Origin: Heliobacteriaceae bacterium | Lineage (GTDB): Bacteria > Bacillota > Desulfitobacteriia > Heliobacteriales > Heliobacteriaceae | Direction: 5' to 3' | DNA: 64,000 nucleotides | Assembly: GCA_028707535.1 (NCBI GenBank) | Contig: JAQWAU010000001.1 | Location: forward strand, 1-64,000 | In this document: positions 44,187-52,953 of the stretch, piece after piece | Position numbering within the stretch: position 1 is the first letter of the stretch | How the letters are laid out: every line of letters starts with the position of its first letter | Translations under genes and position numbers: made by a program | The notes under the pieces: model-generated | What the model was told of the DNA's origin: nothing | The model's input: the letters and a program-made list of their open reading frames with translations, nothing else | Databases searched by the model: none

Positions 44187-46091
44187 CTGACTAAACAAAT
44201 TAAGGGTTTTTGGGGGAAACGTCTGCTGATCATCATTGTTTCACTGCTCAGCAGCATTATTTTAGGTGTTGGCATGGTGGGCGGCTATTGGTTTTACCTT
44301 TTTTTTTCGGTGGTACCCAATTTTCAAACGGAAGACTTTATGGTTCCCGCGACCTCGTTTGTTTACGATCAAAACGGGCAACCCGTTTGCCAACTGCATG
44401 GACCCCAACACCGGATTCCCCTTCCCTTGAGCCGGATCCCTAATCATTTACAGTTAGCCATAATTGCGGCCGAGGATGTGCGGTTTTTCGAGCACCCCGG
44501 CTTTGATCTCTACGCCATCTTCCGCGCAATTAAAACAAACTACGTCGCCGGGGAAATCCTGGAAGGCGCCTCAACAATCCCCCAACAACTGGTAAAAAAC
44601 TTATATTTGGGTCCGGAAAAAACCTGGACCCGTAAGTTTCGGGAAATTCACCTGGCCTACCATTTGGACCACCAATTAGGCAAAGAACGAATTCTGGAAC
44701 TTTACCTCAACCAGATCTATTTCGGCCAAGGTGCTTACGGTGTGGAATCTGCCGCCCGGACTTACTTTGCCAAACCAGTTAAAGATCTAACCTTGGCAGA
44801 ATGTGCCTTGCTGGCCGGCATTCCTAAAAACCCCGGACGCTACACACCGGTTTGTTCGATGCCGGCAGCCATAGACCGCCGTAATACAGTATTGGATCAG
44901 ATGTATGCCTACCGGTTTATCACTAATGACCAGTGGGTGGCAGCCCGGCAGGAACCTGTCCGGTTAAACCCCGAACCACCCGCCCGGGAACAACCTTACC
45001 CGTTCCCCTTTTTCATTGATGAAATCTTAAGGGAAGCAATCGAAATTCACCACCTGCCTGAAGAAAAACTGTTCGGTGGGGGTTTACATATTTACACGAC
45101 TTTAGACCGCCGCGTCCAGAGTTTAGCCGAAGAATTATTTTTGACTGGCGACTATTTTCCGGCGCCTACGACAAACCGGGCAGTCGAGGCCGCCCTGGCC
45201 TGTATCGACCCTTATACCGGTAACGTAAAGGCTATAGTCGGTGGACGTTCCTACGTTACCCGCCGCGGTTTCAACCGGGCAACAATGATGCGACGTTCAC
45301 CCGGTTCAGCCCTTAAACCCTTAGCTGTTTATGCCCCGGCCATCGAACAGGGCTGGCAGCCGGATAGTCTGCTACCGGATGAACCGCTTAACTTTCGGGG
45401 CTACCAACCAAAAAATTACGATGGAGTTTACCGGGGGCAGGTAACCATCCGGCAGGCGATCAGGCAATCAATCAACATACCGGCTGTCTGGTTGTTGGAC
45501 CGGATTGGGGTACATAGGGCGGTTGCCACCTTGCAGGCCTTGGAAATCCCGGTTACCAATAATGATGCCCATCTCTCTCTAGCCCTCGGTGGTATCGAGC
45601 AAGGAGTTTCCCCGCTACAATTGGCTACAGGTTACGGCACTTTGGCTAATGAAGGCACCTTGGTACCAACCCGGGCGATCATTCAGGTATATGACCAAAA
45701 TGGGCAACCATTATTAAAACCTGCAGTCAAAAACCAAATTTTTAGTCCGGCTACAGCTAAAGTTATGACCGAAATGTTGCAGGATACCGTAATGTATGGC
45801 ACTGCCCGGGAAGCCCAGTTGAACCGGCCGGTAGCGGGCAAAACCGGCACTGCTGAACTGCCGGCTTTGCCAATGTTTGAAGGAATCCAAGGGAACCGTG
45901 ATGCCTGGTTTGTTGGCTATACCCCGGAATTAGTGACCGCTGTATGGATGGGCTATGATTACACCGACCGGGAGAACTATCTGCACCGGATTTATGGCGG
46001 TACCTACCCGGCAAGGCTATTCCGGGCTTTCATGGAACAAGCCTTGGCTGAGATCGAGCCTCGGGCTTGTAATGAAGCAGAGCAAAACTAA
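44187..46091 (+). CDS. Class A penicillin-binding protein (PBP1A family)
   Basis: Bifunctional glycosyltransferase-transpeptidase, 634 residues from a proposed CTG start. Transglycosylase: EDVRFFEHPGFD and GASTIPQQLVKNLYL near residues 92 and 128. Transpeptidase: SALK (in SPGSALKPLAV), SIN (SINIPAVW) and KTG (GKTGTAEL). The CTG at 44187 has GGGAGGG 6 bases ahead and restores a basic N terminus (TKQIKGFWGKR) and a full membrane helix. The first ATG at 44274 would start inside that helix. No ATG, GTG or TTG lies in between. Confidence 0.9.
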   Translation: MTKQIKGFWGKRLLIIIVSLLSSIILGVGMVGGYWFYLFFSVVPNFQTEDFMVPATSFVYDQNGQPVCQLHGPQHRIPLPLSRIPNHLQLAIIAAEDVRFFEHPGFDLYAIFRAIKTNYVAGEILEGASTIPQQLVKNLYLGPEKTWTRKFREIHLAYHLDHQLGKERILELYLNQIYFGQGAYGVESAARTYFAKPVKDLTLAECALLAGIPKNPGRYTPVCSMPAAIDRRNTVLDQMYAYRFITNDQWVAARQEPVRLNPEPPAREQPYPFPFFIDEILREAIEIHHLPEEKLFGGGLHIYTTLDRRVQSLAEELFLTGDYFPAPTTNRAVEAALACIDPYTGNVKAIVGGRSYVTRRGFNRATMMRRSPGSALKPLAVYAPAIEQGWQPDSLLPDEPLNFRGYQPKNYDGVYRGQVTIRQAIRQSINIPAVWLLDRIGVHRAVATLQALEIPVTNNDAHLSLALGGIEQGVSPLQLATGYGTLANEGTLVPTRAIIQVYDQNGQPLLKPAVKNQIFSPATAKVMTEMLQDTVMYGTAREAQLNRPVAGKTGTAELPALPMFEGIQGNRDAWFVGYTPELVTAVWMGYDYTDRENYLHRIYGGTYPARLFRAFMEQALAEIEPRACNEAEQN

Positions 46092-46096
46092 AGGCT

Positions 46097-46124
46097 AAAA
46101 AAAACCGGCCGTCACCAGCCGGTT
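46097..46124 (-). terminator. Terminator after the 33-residue zinc protein
   Basis: AACCGGC, eight-base loop, GCCGGTT and then TTTTTTT on the minus strand. It also separates the PBP gene from the opposite strand. Confidence 0.8.
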
Positions 46125-46139
46125 GCCCAAACCTTGGGA

Positions 46140-46241
46140 TTATTTTTCGTCCGTTAATTCAGGTTCAGGGATCTCATTGCCACAGTTGCAACAAAAGCCA
46201 TACTGGGAAACTTCTGCGCCACAGTATCCGCACCATTCCAC
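46140..46241 (-). CDS. 33-residue zinc-ribbon microprotein
   Basis: A small gene with GTG start at 46241, GGGAGG 9 bases upstream and a stop just ahead of a strong terminator. The product begins with CGYC and continues to CCNC, then an acidic tail (EIPEPELTDEK), so it can form a complete four-cysteine zinc ribbon. It has its own promoter (46283-46312). No family recognised; small CxxC proteins of this type are known from Firmicutes. Confidence 0.65.
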   Translation of the reverse strand: MEWCGYCGAEVSQYGFCCNCGNEIPEPELTDEK

Positions 46242-46282
46242 GCTTTGCCACCTCCCGGATCAATGAACCTGCTCTCACCAAT

Positions 46283-46312
46283 ATAATACACCACATTTAA
46301 GGCAAATGTCAG
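46283..46312 (-). promoter_or_regulatory. Promoter of the 33-residue zinc-ribbon gene
   Basis: CTGACA (46307-46312), 18-base spacer and TATTAT (46283-46288) on the minus strand, about 42 bases ahead of the GTG start. The rest of 46242-46399 shows nothing else. Confidence 0.5.
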
Positions 46313-46399
46313 CAATTAATTTATTTATCCGGGGTGTTTTTGCAAATAGTATAGCATAATTTTAGCGTGGGAGTAAATATTGCGATTTACTAGCAAGCC

Positions 46400-47908
46400 T
46401 TAAAAGATAAACCTACCGGCGGGAGTATTAATGACGCTAAAGATTTTTTCTTCCCGGCCATTTTGGTTGTTGATATAAATCAGATAATCCTGCCCGGCTC
46501 TTATACAGGAAAATTCCCAGCATTCAACTTCCTGATAATTATCTTTGGCCAATAAGACCTGTTTGGTCCCGGTAACCTGTACATAAGGGGACAATTTTTT
46601 TTGGGCTTCTTCCCGGGTTATTTTTGGTTTTGCCAGTTGCCGATTGTGGTGAAACGTCAGGTAGGCAGTTGCATCATAGCCGACAACTTCCCGGTCGTCC
46701 ATAGCCACCCGCACTTTGATTTTATCAGGATATAATGACAGATCTCCTTGCTTTGGTACCAAAATAATAACCGCCATGTTTTGGTACTCTTCAGCCGTGA
46801 CAACCTCAAAATTACGCATTCCCCGGCGGTCCAGATAAGCCTTAGCCGCTGCCGCACATTCATCGCGGGAAACCTTGATCCCGTCTACCGGCCGGTCTTT
46901 CAGCATCCAAACGACATGACCACCGGTTTTGGAGATATCCAGATTGATTACGGTCTTTTCCGGGGCATCATTAGGAACTACGCTGACAGCAAAGGCGGGA
47001 ATGGCGGCTTTACCTTCACCGGCTACTTTAAGTGTATGCCCTTCCAAGTTATCTTTACCCAGAAAAGACTGGGCAATTTGCAGTGCTTGTTCCTGCGTGA
47101 TTTGTCCGGTACCCAGACCGCGAGGGGACACCTTGATAGTTTCCGAAAATTTGCCGTCGTATTCTAAGGAACTAAATTTCTGGAGCTCGGTTTCAACGAA
47201 TTGAAAGTTGGCTAAAATTGGCGGTGCTTGGCTTTCCGGGCCTTGTCCGGCCAAAGCCGTAATCACTTTGTTCCAAAGACCGGGCAACCAAGCCGTTTGG
47301 GATTGGGAACCGGTTTGTTCCTGCTTGCGGGCATTCCGTTCCAGGTCAATCCAAGTAATCGTCCGCGAATTTAGTTGCTCACCCATCTTCCGTAGTTCGT
47401 CCCGGAGGAAAAGGGTCTGACGCTGCAATTCGCTTAGTTGTTTTAATTCCGTCGGTGTCAAAGATCCGGGATCATTTACCTTTTTTTGACTTAAGTTATA
47501 ACAGTAATCACCGGCTTGGTTGATAAATTGATTAGTTCGGGATAAAAGTAGGTTGACCAGTGGGAGTTGCCCCAAATCACCAGCGGCATGGGATGCCTCC
47601 CTGGTTACATCACTTAACCCACTGATTCCGGTATTGGCCGAGTTGCTTACCAAAACCTTGGACATTTCCAGTTCCATATTCTCGATGTGTCCGGACATAT
47701 CCAAAAAGGCCCGTTGATACTGGTTTTCAGTTTTCATTTGGTAGGCCCGATTTTGTTCATACTGTTGGAAATACAAAAATCCCAGTAACGCTGTACTCAG
47801 GGCTAACACCCCGGTGAAAAACCGGAATACACTCCGGGAGCGCCGAACATCATCGGCTACATTTTCCTGCAGTTTACTGGTAGTACGTTCGGTGTTTTCG
47901 TTATTCAA
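46400..47908 (-). CDS. ypeB: Germination protein YpeB
   Basis: A 502-residue membrane-anchored protein with an N-terminal helix near residues 28-47, a coiled helical region to about 250 and C-terminal PepSY repeats (after residue 275; ALQIAQSFLGKDNLEGH is one). YpeB is required for SleB stability and location in spores, and sleB precedes it on the same strand with 34 bases between them. TTG start; AAGAAGGG upstream. PepSY domains are thought to inhibit the partner lytic enzyme. Confidence 0.92.
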   Translation of the reverse strand: MNNENTERTTSKLQENVADDVRRSRSVFRFFTGVLALSTALLGFLYFQQYEQNRAYQMKTENQYQRAFLDMSGHIENMELEMSKVLVSNSANTGISGLSDVTREASHAAGDLGQLPLVNLLLSRTNQFINQAGDYCYNLSQKKVNDPGSLTPTELKQLSELQRQTLFLRDELRKMGEQLNSRTITWIDLERNARKQEQTGSQSQTAWLPGLWNKVITALAGQGPESQAPPILANFQFVETELQKFSSLEYDGKFSETIKVSPRGLGTGQITQEQALQIAQSFLGKDNLEGHTLKVAGEGKAAIPAFAVSVVPNDAPEKTVINLDISKTGGHVVWMLKDRPVDGIKVSRDECAAAAKAYLDRRGMRNFEVVTAEEYQNMAVIILVPKQGDLSLYPDKIKVRVAMDDREVVGYDATAYLTFHHNRQLAKPKITREEAQKKLSPYVQVTGTKQVLLAKDNYQEVECWEFSCIRAGQDYLIYINNQNGREEKIFSVINTPAGRFIF

Positions 47909-47942
47909 GGTTTTATCCCTTCTTCCTTTCCGCTTTTATCGT

Positions 47943-48476
47943 CTACTTCGCAAAGTAGTGTTTACCGATCGATTTAACAACCGGACGGCTCCAAATCCAT
48001 TTGCTTGTAGCGGTAGCTGGATTCCAGTAATAAATGCAGCCACCAGTAGGATCCCAACCGGCCAACGCATCCCGGGCAGCCTTGAAGGCCGGCGCATCGG
48101 TGGCCAACGGGGTCCAGATTTGGCCATCAGAAACGGCAGTAAACGCCCCTGGCTGAAAAATTACCCCGTGTACCGAGTTGGGAAACGATGCGTGGCGTAC
48201 CCGGTTTAAGATCACCGCCCCAACGGCCACCTGTCCTTCATAAGGTTCTCCTCTGGCTTCACCGTGAATGGCCCGGGCCATCGTCTGTAAATCCCCTTGC
48301 TTCGGATAACCCGTCCCATCAGTGGCCTCAGCAGTTTCTAAGGCGAATTTTTCGCCAACGCTTCCCAAGGGCCCTGGTACTACAGCTTTCGGGGTGCCCA
48401 CTCCCAAATACCAGCCACCCCCCAAACACACCCCTAGACATAGCAGCAAAACAGCAATAAGTCTTCCGTACCGCAA
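47943..48476 (-). CDS. sleB: Spore cortex-lytic enzyme SleB (catalytic domain only)
   Basis: Lytic transglycosylase that opens cortex peptidoglycan on germination; 177 residues. Signal or anchor helix near residues 5-22, then the Hydrolase_2 domain: MARAIHGEARGEP with catalytic Glu, NRVRHASFPNSVHGVIFQPG and YYWNP. It lacks the N-terminal peptidoglycan-binding domain of Bacillus SleB. TTG start with AAAGGAGGG. A possible sigmaG-like promoter (TGTATA and CAAACAATA) lies upstream, but is not sure. Confidence 0.88.
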   Translation of the reverse strand: MRYGRLIAVLLLCLGVCLGGGWYLGVGTPKAVVPGPLGSVGEKFALETAEATDGTGYPKQGDLQTMARAIHGEARGEPYEGQVAVGAVILNRVRHASFPNSVHGVIFQPGAFTAVSDGQIWTPLATDAPAFKAARDALAGWDPTGGCIYYWNPATATSKWIWSRPVVKSIGKHYFAK

Positions 48477-48541
48477 GTCCCTTCCCTCCTTTAGATCATG
48501 TTGTTCTAGGGTATTGTTTGAGTCGCTAATGTTCTCTATAC

Positions 48542-48574
48542 AAAAAAAGACGCCTTCCACAGCGTCTTTTTTTG
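48542..48574. terminator. Terminator between the regulator gene and sleB
   Basis: AAAAAAGACGC, loop, GCGTCTTTTTTT. Ends the regulator transcript eight bases after its stop. Confidence 0.9.
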
Positions 48575-48581
48575 CGTCTAT

Positions 48582-50297
48582 TTACTCGCCGATATTATAT
48601 TTTAGCAGCTTTTGATACAAGCCGGCCCGAGATATTCCCAAGATCTGGGCAGCCTGCATTTTGTTGCCGTTAGAAGTGAACAAGGCCCGAAGAATTGCTG
48701 CTCTTTCCGTCTGTTCGAGCAGGCTCTGCAAATTTTGGTGGGCGGGAAACCCCGTTTCCTCACGGCCAAACTGATGCAGATACATGGGTAAGTGACTGAC
48801 GGTAATAACTTCACCGTCAACAAAATTAAAGGCTTGCTCAATTACACTGCTTAATTCCGTGGCATTTCCCGGCCAATGGTAGCTCTGCAGTAAGCGCATG
48901 GCTTCCGTATTCATTCCTTTTACCGCCAGGCCGAAGTCCTGGTTGTATTTACGAATAAACAAATTAACCAGTTCGGGTAAATCTTGAATCCGCTCTCTTA
49001 ATGGAGGGATAAACAAACTGACCATAATCAGGGAGCAATACAGGTCTTCGCGAAACAGGCCTTTCTTAACCAAATATTCCAGGTTGTGGGTGGTAGTGGC
49101 AATTACCCGCAGATCTAACGGGTTAGGCTTTTCGGAATCCGCCGCAAAAAAAGCGGGTTCCCGTAAAAGTCCTACAAGCTTCTCCTGCAACATCAGCGGT
49201 AGGGCGTTGATTTCCTCCAGAAACAGCGTACCTTGGTGAGCCAAGCACACTTTTCCCGGCAATGCCGGTGATTTCCCTTTACCCGGGCTCCCGAACAATT
49301 CTACCGCCAAGGTGCCTGGTGGCAAACCGGCGCAGTTCACTTGGATAAACGGCCCGTTTTTACGTGCAGATTCAATATGTAGAGCATGGGCAAGCAGTTG
49401 TTTGCCGGTACCAGGCTCCCCACGGATCAAGATGGGCGAATCGGTACGGGCCACTCGCTTTACCGTTTCCTTAAGGTTTTGGACCGCCCGGCTATTCCCG
49501 ACAAAGGCCTCTAGATTGTAGCGGGCCCCACGGAATTTTTGGAGTTCATCTTTGTAATAAGCCAATTCGTTTTTTAGGGCATTTACTTTCCGGGCCAGTA
49601 TATTTAACTCGCGGATGTTCTTGAACATAATCTTACCCATGGCGCCGGTAATTTTCCCATCTTTAATTATCGGTACCCGCATCGCCACGAAAGCTTGCCG
49701 CCCTGTACGCTGCAGTTCTCCCACTTCCGGTTTCCCGGTTCCCAGCACAATGTGTAGTCTGGTGTTTTCCACTACGGAAGCAACGGGTTTGCCCAATAAT
49801 TGGTGTTCTTCAAAGCCAAGAAATTTACAGTAAGCCCGGTTTACCATGGTGATAATGCCGGTAGCGTTAACTACCATAATGCCGTCATAGGCATCTTCCA
49901 GGACCATCTCCAGGGTGCTCTTCAACTCTTTTTCCCGGGCCAGTTCCTCCTGCAGCACCCGGAGGACGGATACATCTCTAAAAACGGCAACAAAGCCGGC
50001 AATTTCTCCCTGCTGTGGCCATGGTAACACAGAGACTTCGAAATATTCCCCAGAAGGGCCACAGACAGGCCCGACTGAGGGGTTGTTGTTATGGATTGGA
50101 TCTAAACAGATTTCCGGAAAATTCCGGGCGGGCCGCCCTAAAACCTGGTGTTGCTCCGAGCCAAAAACCTTGCTCGCCTTTTGATTAAATGCTTGGATGA
50201 TCCCCCGGGTGTCAACGGCAATAACCGGATCGGGAAAACTGTCCAGAATCGCTATTTCAGAAAATAACGGGGTGATCAGTTCGTTGTTGACGGCCAA
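48582..50297 (-). CDS. PAS-PAS-AAA-Fis regulator of the sigma54-activator family, GAFTGA motif lost
   Basis: A 571-residue protein with two PAS domains (about residues 20-115 and 135-240), an AAA+ domain from residue 275 (Walker A GEPGTGKQ, Walker B TLFLEEI) and a C-terminal Fis-type helix-turn-helix (MQAAQILGISRAGLYQKL). The sigma54-contact motif GAFTGA, expected soon after ELFG, is replaced by GKGKSPA, and the Walker B Asp is Glu. It probably does not activate sigma54 and may act as a PAS-sensing regulator like TyrR. TTG start with GGGGGGAG 4 bases away. Confidence 0.85.
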   Translation of the reverse strand: MAVNNELITPLFSEIAILDSFPDPVIAVDTRGIIQAFNQKASKVFGSEQHQVLGRPARNFPEICLDPIHNNNPSVGPVCGPSGEYFEVSVLPWPQQGEIAGFVAVFRDVSVLRVLQEELAREKELKSTLEMVLEDAYDGIMVVNATGIITMVNRAYCKFLGFEEHQLLGKPVASVVENTRLHIVLGTGKPEVGELQRTGRQAFVAMRVPIIKDGKITGAMGKIMFKNIRELNILARKVNALKNELAYYKDELQKFRGARYNLEAFVGNSRAVQNLKETVKRVARTDSPILIRGEPGTGKQLLAHALHIESARKNGPFIQVNCAGLPPGTLAVELFGSPGKGKSPALPGKVCLAHQGTLFLEEINALPLMLQEKLVGLLREPAFFAADSEKPNPLDLRVIATTTHNLEYLVKKGLFREDLYCSLIMVSLFIPPLRERIQDLPELVNLFIRKYNQDFGLAVKGMNTEAMRLLQSYHWPGNATELSSVIEQAFNFVDGEVITVSHLPMYLHQFGREETGFPAHQNLQSLLEQTERAAILRALFTSNGNKMQAAQILGISRAGLYQKLLKYNIGE

Positions 50298-50420
50298 GAA
50301 ACTCCCCCCTCTGTTCTGAATCAACTATATTATTCTTACGCCATGTTTCCTTTGTTTTCCTGCCGAGGAAACAATTTTCTAAAGATCTGTAGGCCAAATT
50401 CAATTACAATTTAAGGAGCT

Positions 50421-50575
50421 GCGATAAAAAGCCGAATCCTTTGCAGCAGGTACGGAGAAACCAGCCGGTAGAAAACCGGTCGCTGTCACGCGATAGATCA
50501 GACAGCAGGGGTGAATCTTCTTCTGAAGTAGGACAACCTTTTCATCCGAACCCTTCAGCTAACTCCGGAGGCTAT
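50421..50575 (+). promoter_or_regulatory. c-di-AMP riboswitch (ydaO/yuaA)
   Basis: The sequence carries the characteristic ydaO blocks in order: GCCGAATCCT near 50431, GGGGTGAATC near 50508, TAGGACAACCTT near 50529, CATCCGAACCC and CAGCTAACTCCGGAGGC near 50543-50572. It lies 15 bases before the LysM-hydrolase gene. ydaO riboswitches switch off expression when c-di-AMP is high and commonly control cell-wall hydrolases and osmolyte or potassium transport, which fits this target. Confidence 0.92.
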
Positions 50576-50590
50576 GGAAAGGATGGTTCA

Positions 50591-51211
50591 ATGAGTTTGC
50601 GTCTCGTTTCTCAAGCTTGGCGGGTTTTATTGTTAGTGGCACTTGGCATTTTTCTTTATGGTGCCTTGCCGGTTCCCGCCCATGCCTGGCAGTACACGGT
50701 TTCCGCGGGTGATACTTATTATTTGCTGGGCGAACGTTTCGGGCTACCGTGGGAAATAATTCAAGTGGCAAACAACCTGCCTGCCGACAATCTTCCCATT
50801 GGCCAAGTCTTAACTATCCCTGATGTTAACACTTTAGCCTCCCGGTCAATCCCGGCAACCCAGGAAGATATCGACCTTTTGGCCCGCCTGATCGAGGCTG
50901 AAGCCAGTGGGGAACCATACTCCGGCAAAGTTGGTGTCGGTATGGTGATCTTGAACCGGGTCGATAGTGATCTGTTCCCTAACACTATCCGGGAGGTAAT
51001 TTTCGAACCCTGGCAGTTCGAGCCGGTCCAAAATGGCTGGATCTACTTTCCGGCCACGGCAGAATCCTTTCAGGCAGCCCAAGATGCCCTTGACGGTGTC
51101 AATCCGGTAAACGATGCCCTCTATTTCTTCAACCCTGATAAAACAGCCGACACCTGGATGCACCAAAGACCAATTATCTGCCGGATTGGCAATCATCTTT
51201 TCACCCAGTAA
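50591..51211 (+). CDS. LysM-cell wall hydrolase (SleB-type)
   Basis: A 206-residue exported hydrolase. Signal peptide about residues 1-33 ending in PAHAW, LysM domain about 34-80 (YTVSAGDTYYLLGERFGLPW), and the Hydrolase_2 domain from 95 with IEAEASGEPYSGKVGVGM, NRVDSDLFPNTIREVIFEP and YFFNP. It is a paralogue of SleB at 47943. ATG at 50591 with GGATGG upstream; the open frame extends back through the riboswitch but has no start function. Expected to be regulated by c-di-AMP. Confidence 0.9.
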   Translation: MSLRLVSQAWRVLLLVALGIFLYGALPVPAHAWQYTVSAGDTYYLLGERFGLPWEIIQVANNLPADNLPIGQVLTIPDVNTLASRSIPATQEDIDLLARLIEAEASGEPYSGKVGVGMVILNRVDSDLFPNTIREVIFEPWQFEPVQNGWIYFPATAESFQAAQDALDGVNPVNDALYFFNPDKTADTWMHQRPIICRIGNHLFTQ

Positions 51212-51225
51212 TCAGTAATTAAGAA

Positions 51226-51260
51226 AATGGCACCCTAACATCGGGTGCCATTTTCTTTTC
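51226..51260 (+). terminator. Terminator after the LysM hydrolase
   Basis: AATGGCACCC, seven-base loop, GGGTGCCATT and TTCTTTT. Confidence 0.9.
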
Positions 51261-51282
51261 CGGTAAATACCGGATTCGAAGA

Positions 51283-52707
51283 TTATCCCGGGGCCATGGC
51301 CATTACAACCAGCCGGGTGAACTCAGCCAATTTCGGCGGTGGAATAGTCCGCAGGTCCAGCCACAAAGCATCTGTCACTACTCTCCCAAGTACCGGCACT
51401 TCCCCGGTCCGCAAACGTTCGGCGAGGGCATGTGCCCCGCCTTGCGGCGGGCGCACGACAACACACCAACTGGGCAACTCAACTTCGGGTAGAGCGCCAC
51501 CACCCACTTGGGACATACCTGGCTGTACCTGAATCTGCCATGCCGGATGGGTTTCCGTCAAAATCTGAGCAACTTCCCGAGCCCTGGCCTCAATCCGACC
51601 AGCCGGTTGAAGCAGAAAGGACAAAGTGGGAATATGGCTAACCACCTGTTGGGGATGCCGGTAAAGTTGCAGCGTTGCCTCCAAGGCAGCCAGGGTCAAT
51701 TTATCTACCCGTAACGCCCGGTTAAGGGGATGGCCGGCCAGTTGGGCAATCAAATCCCGCCGACCGACAATAATGCCGCTTTGGGGACCCCCAAGCAGTT
51801 TATCACCACTGAAAGTAACCAGATCGATTCCTGCCCGGACAACTGATTGCACACTGGGTTCTCCCCAAAAATCACCGGAGCCAGATTGTTCATAAAGCAC
51901 GCCACTGCCCAAATCTTCCACTACCAATAAACCACGTTGCCGGGCTAAAGAGACAAGTTCCTCCCGGGCAACCGCAGCCGTGAAACCGACTATCCGGAAA
52001 TTGCTAGGGTGAACCTTCATGAGCAGCCGGGTGTTTTCCCCGATCGCCGCTGCGTAATCGGCCAAACGGGTCTTGTTGGTCGTACCAACTTCAACGAGCT
52101 GTGCCCCGCTTAAGGCCATAACATCAGGAATCCGGAAAGCCCCACCGATCTCGACTAATTCACCCCGGGATACAATAACCTGGTGTTCCCGGGCAAGAAC
52201 AGTTAAGATTAAAAGCACCGCCGCCGCATTGTTATTAACTACTAAGGCATCATCCGCCCCGGTTAAAATTTGGAGTAATTCCCGCACATGGTCGTAACGC
52301 CGGCCGCGTTTACCGGTGTTCAGGTTTAGTTCGAGGTTACAGTATCCACCGGCAACTGCCTCAATTGCGGCAAGCGCTTCCGGGGCAAGTGGGGCCCGGC
52401 CCAAATTAGTATGTAACACAACCCCGGTGGCATTAAAGACAGGCCGCAGTCTGGCCTGATCCGCTTTAGCCAGTGCCTCCCGAACCGCCACACAAATGCC
52501 GGCAAAGGATAAATCCACCTTATCCCCGGCCACAAGCGGACCGGCGGCAATAATTGCCTGCCGCAACTCGGCCAAATGCCGTTGAATCTCCTGCAACAAA
52601 CGCTCCCGGCCGTACTTTTCCGCCAGTTCCGCCATACCGGGGTAAGTTAATACTTGATTTATAGCGGGAATCTTCCGTAAACAGGCCGCCAATTCTACCT
52701 CAAGCAA
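51283..52707 (-). CDS. selA: L-seryl-tRNA(Sec) selenium transferase
   Basis: PLP enzyme that converts seryl-tRNA(Sec) to selenocysteinyl-tRNA; 474 residues. The PLP-lysine lies in TFSGDKLLGGPQSG near residue 288, with NNNAAAVLL near residue 155. The start is the TTG at 52707 with GGGAGG ahead. Its presence implies the organism can make selenoproteins; selB, selC and selD are not in this window and no Sec TGA is evident in the genes here. Confidence 0.94.
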   Translation of the reverse strand: MLEVELAACLRKIPAINQVLTYPGMAELAEKYGRERLLQEIQRHLAELRQAIIAAGPLVAGDKVDLSFAGICVAVREALAKADQARLRPVFNATGVVLHTNLGRAPLAPEALAAIEAVAGGYCNLELNLNTGKRGRRYDHVRELLQILTGADDALVVNNNAAAVLLILTVLAREHQVIVSRGELVEIGGAFRIPDVMALSGAQLVEVGTTNKTRLADYAAAIGENTRLLMKVHPSNFRIVGFTAAVAREELVSLARQRGLLVVEDLGSGVLYEQSGSGDFWGEPSVQSVVRAGIDLVTFSGDKLLGGPQSGIIVGRRDLIAQLAGHPLNRALRVDKLTLAALEATLQLYRHPQQVVSHIPTLSFLLQPAGRIEARAREVAQILTETHPAWQIQVQPGMSQVGGGALPEVELPSWCVVVRPPQGGAHALAERLRTGEVPVLGRVVTDALWLDLRTIPPPKLAEFTRLVVMAMAPG

Positions 52708-52779
52708 AACCGGTCCTCCCTTTTCCCTCAACATTTTCCGGCGGCGCTTGTAAGCACCACCGGTGTTGATGCTTAAAGT

Positions 52780-52953
52780 TTATTCTTCCGGATTAGGTGC
52801 ATCTACCGGACAAACTTCGGCACAGGCACCACAATCGATGCATTTTTCCGGATCAATGTGGTATTTGTCCTCACCTTCACTAATCGCATCTGTTGGACAT
52901 TCCGGAGCACAAGCACCACAGGAAATACAGTCATCATTGATTATGTGGGTCAA
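52780..52953 (-). CDS. 4Fe-4S ferredoxin (internal start)
   Basis: Same frame as the previous entry, from TTG at 52953 with GGAGGTGAATTTC directly before it. The 57-residue product has two CxxCxxCxxxCP motifs (CISCGACAPECP, CIDCGACAEVCP), the standard Clostridial-type ferredoxin. A small electron carrier; donor and acceptor unknown. I think this is expressed independently of the GIY-YIG part. Confidence 0.8.
   Translation of the reverse strand: MTHIINDDCISCGACAPECPTDAISEGEDKYHIDPEKCIDCGACAEVCPVDAPNPEE

Noticed and set aside
51212-51282. Search for selC (tRNA-Sec) beside selA
   Set aside because: Only a protein-gene terminator is present; no cloverleaf is seen here or after selA.
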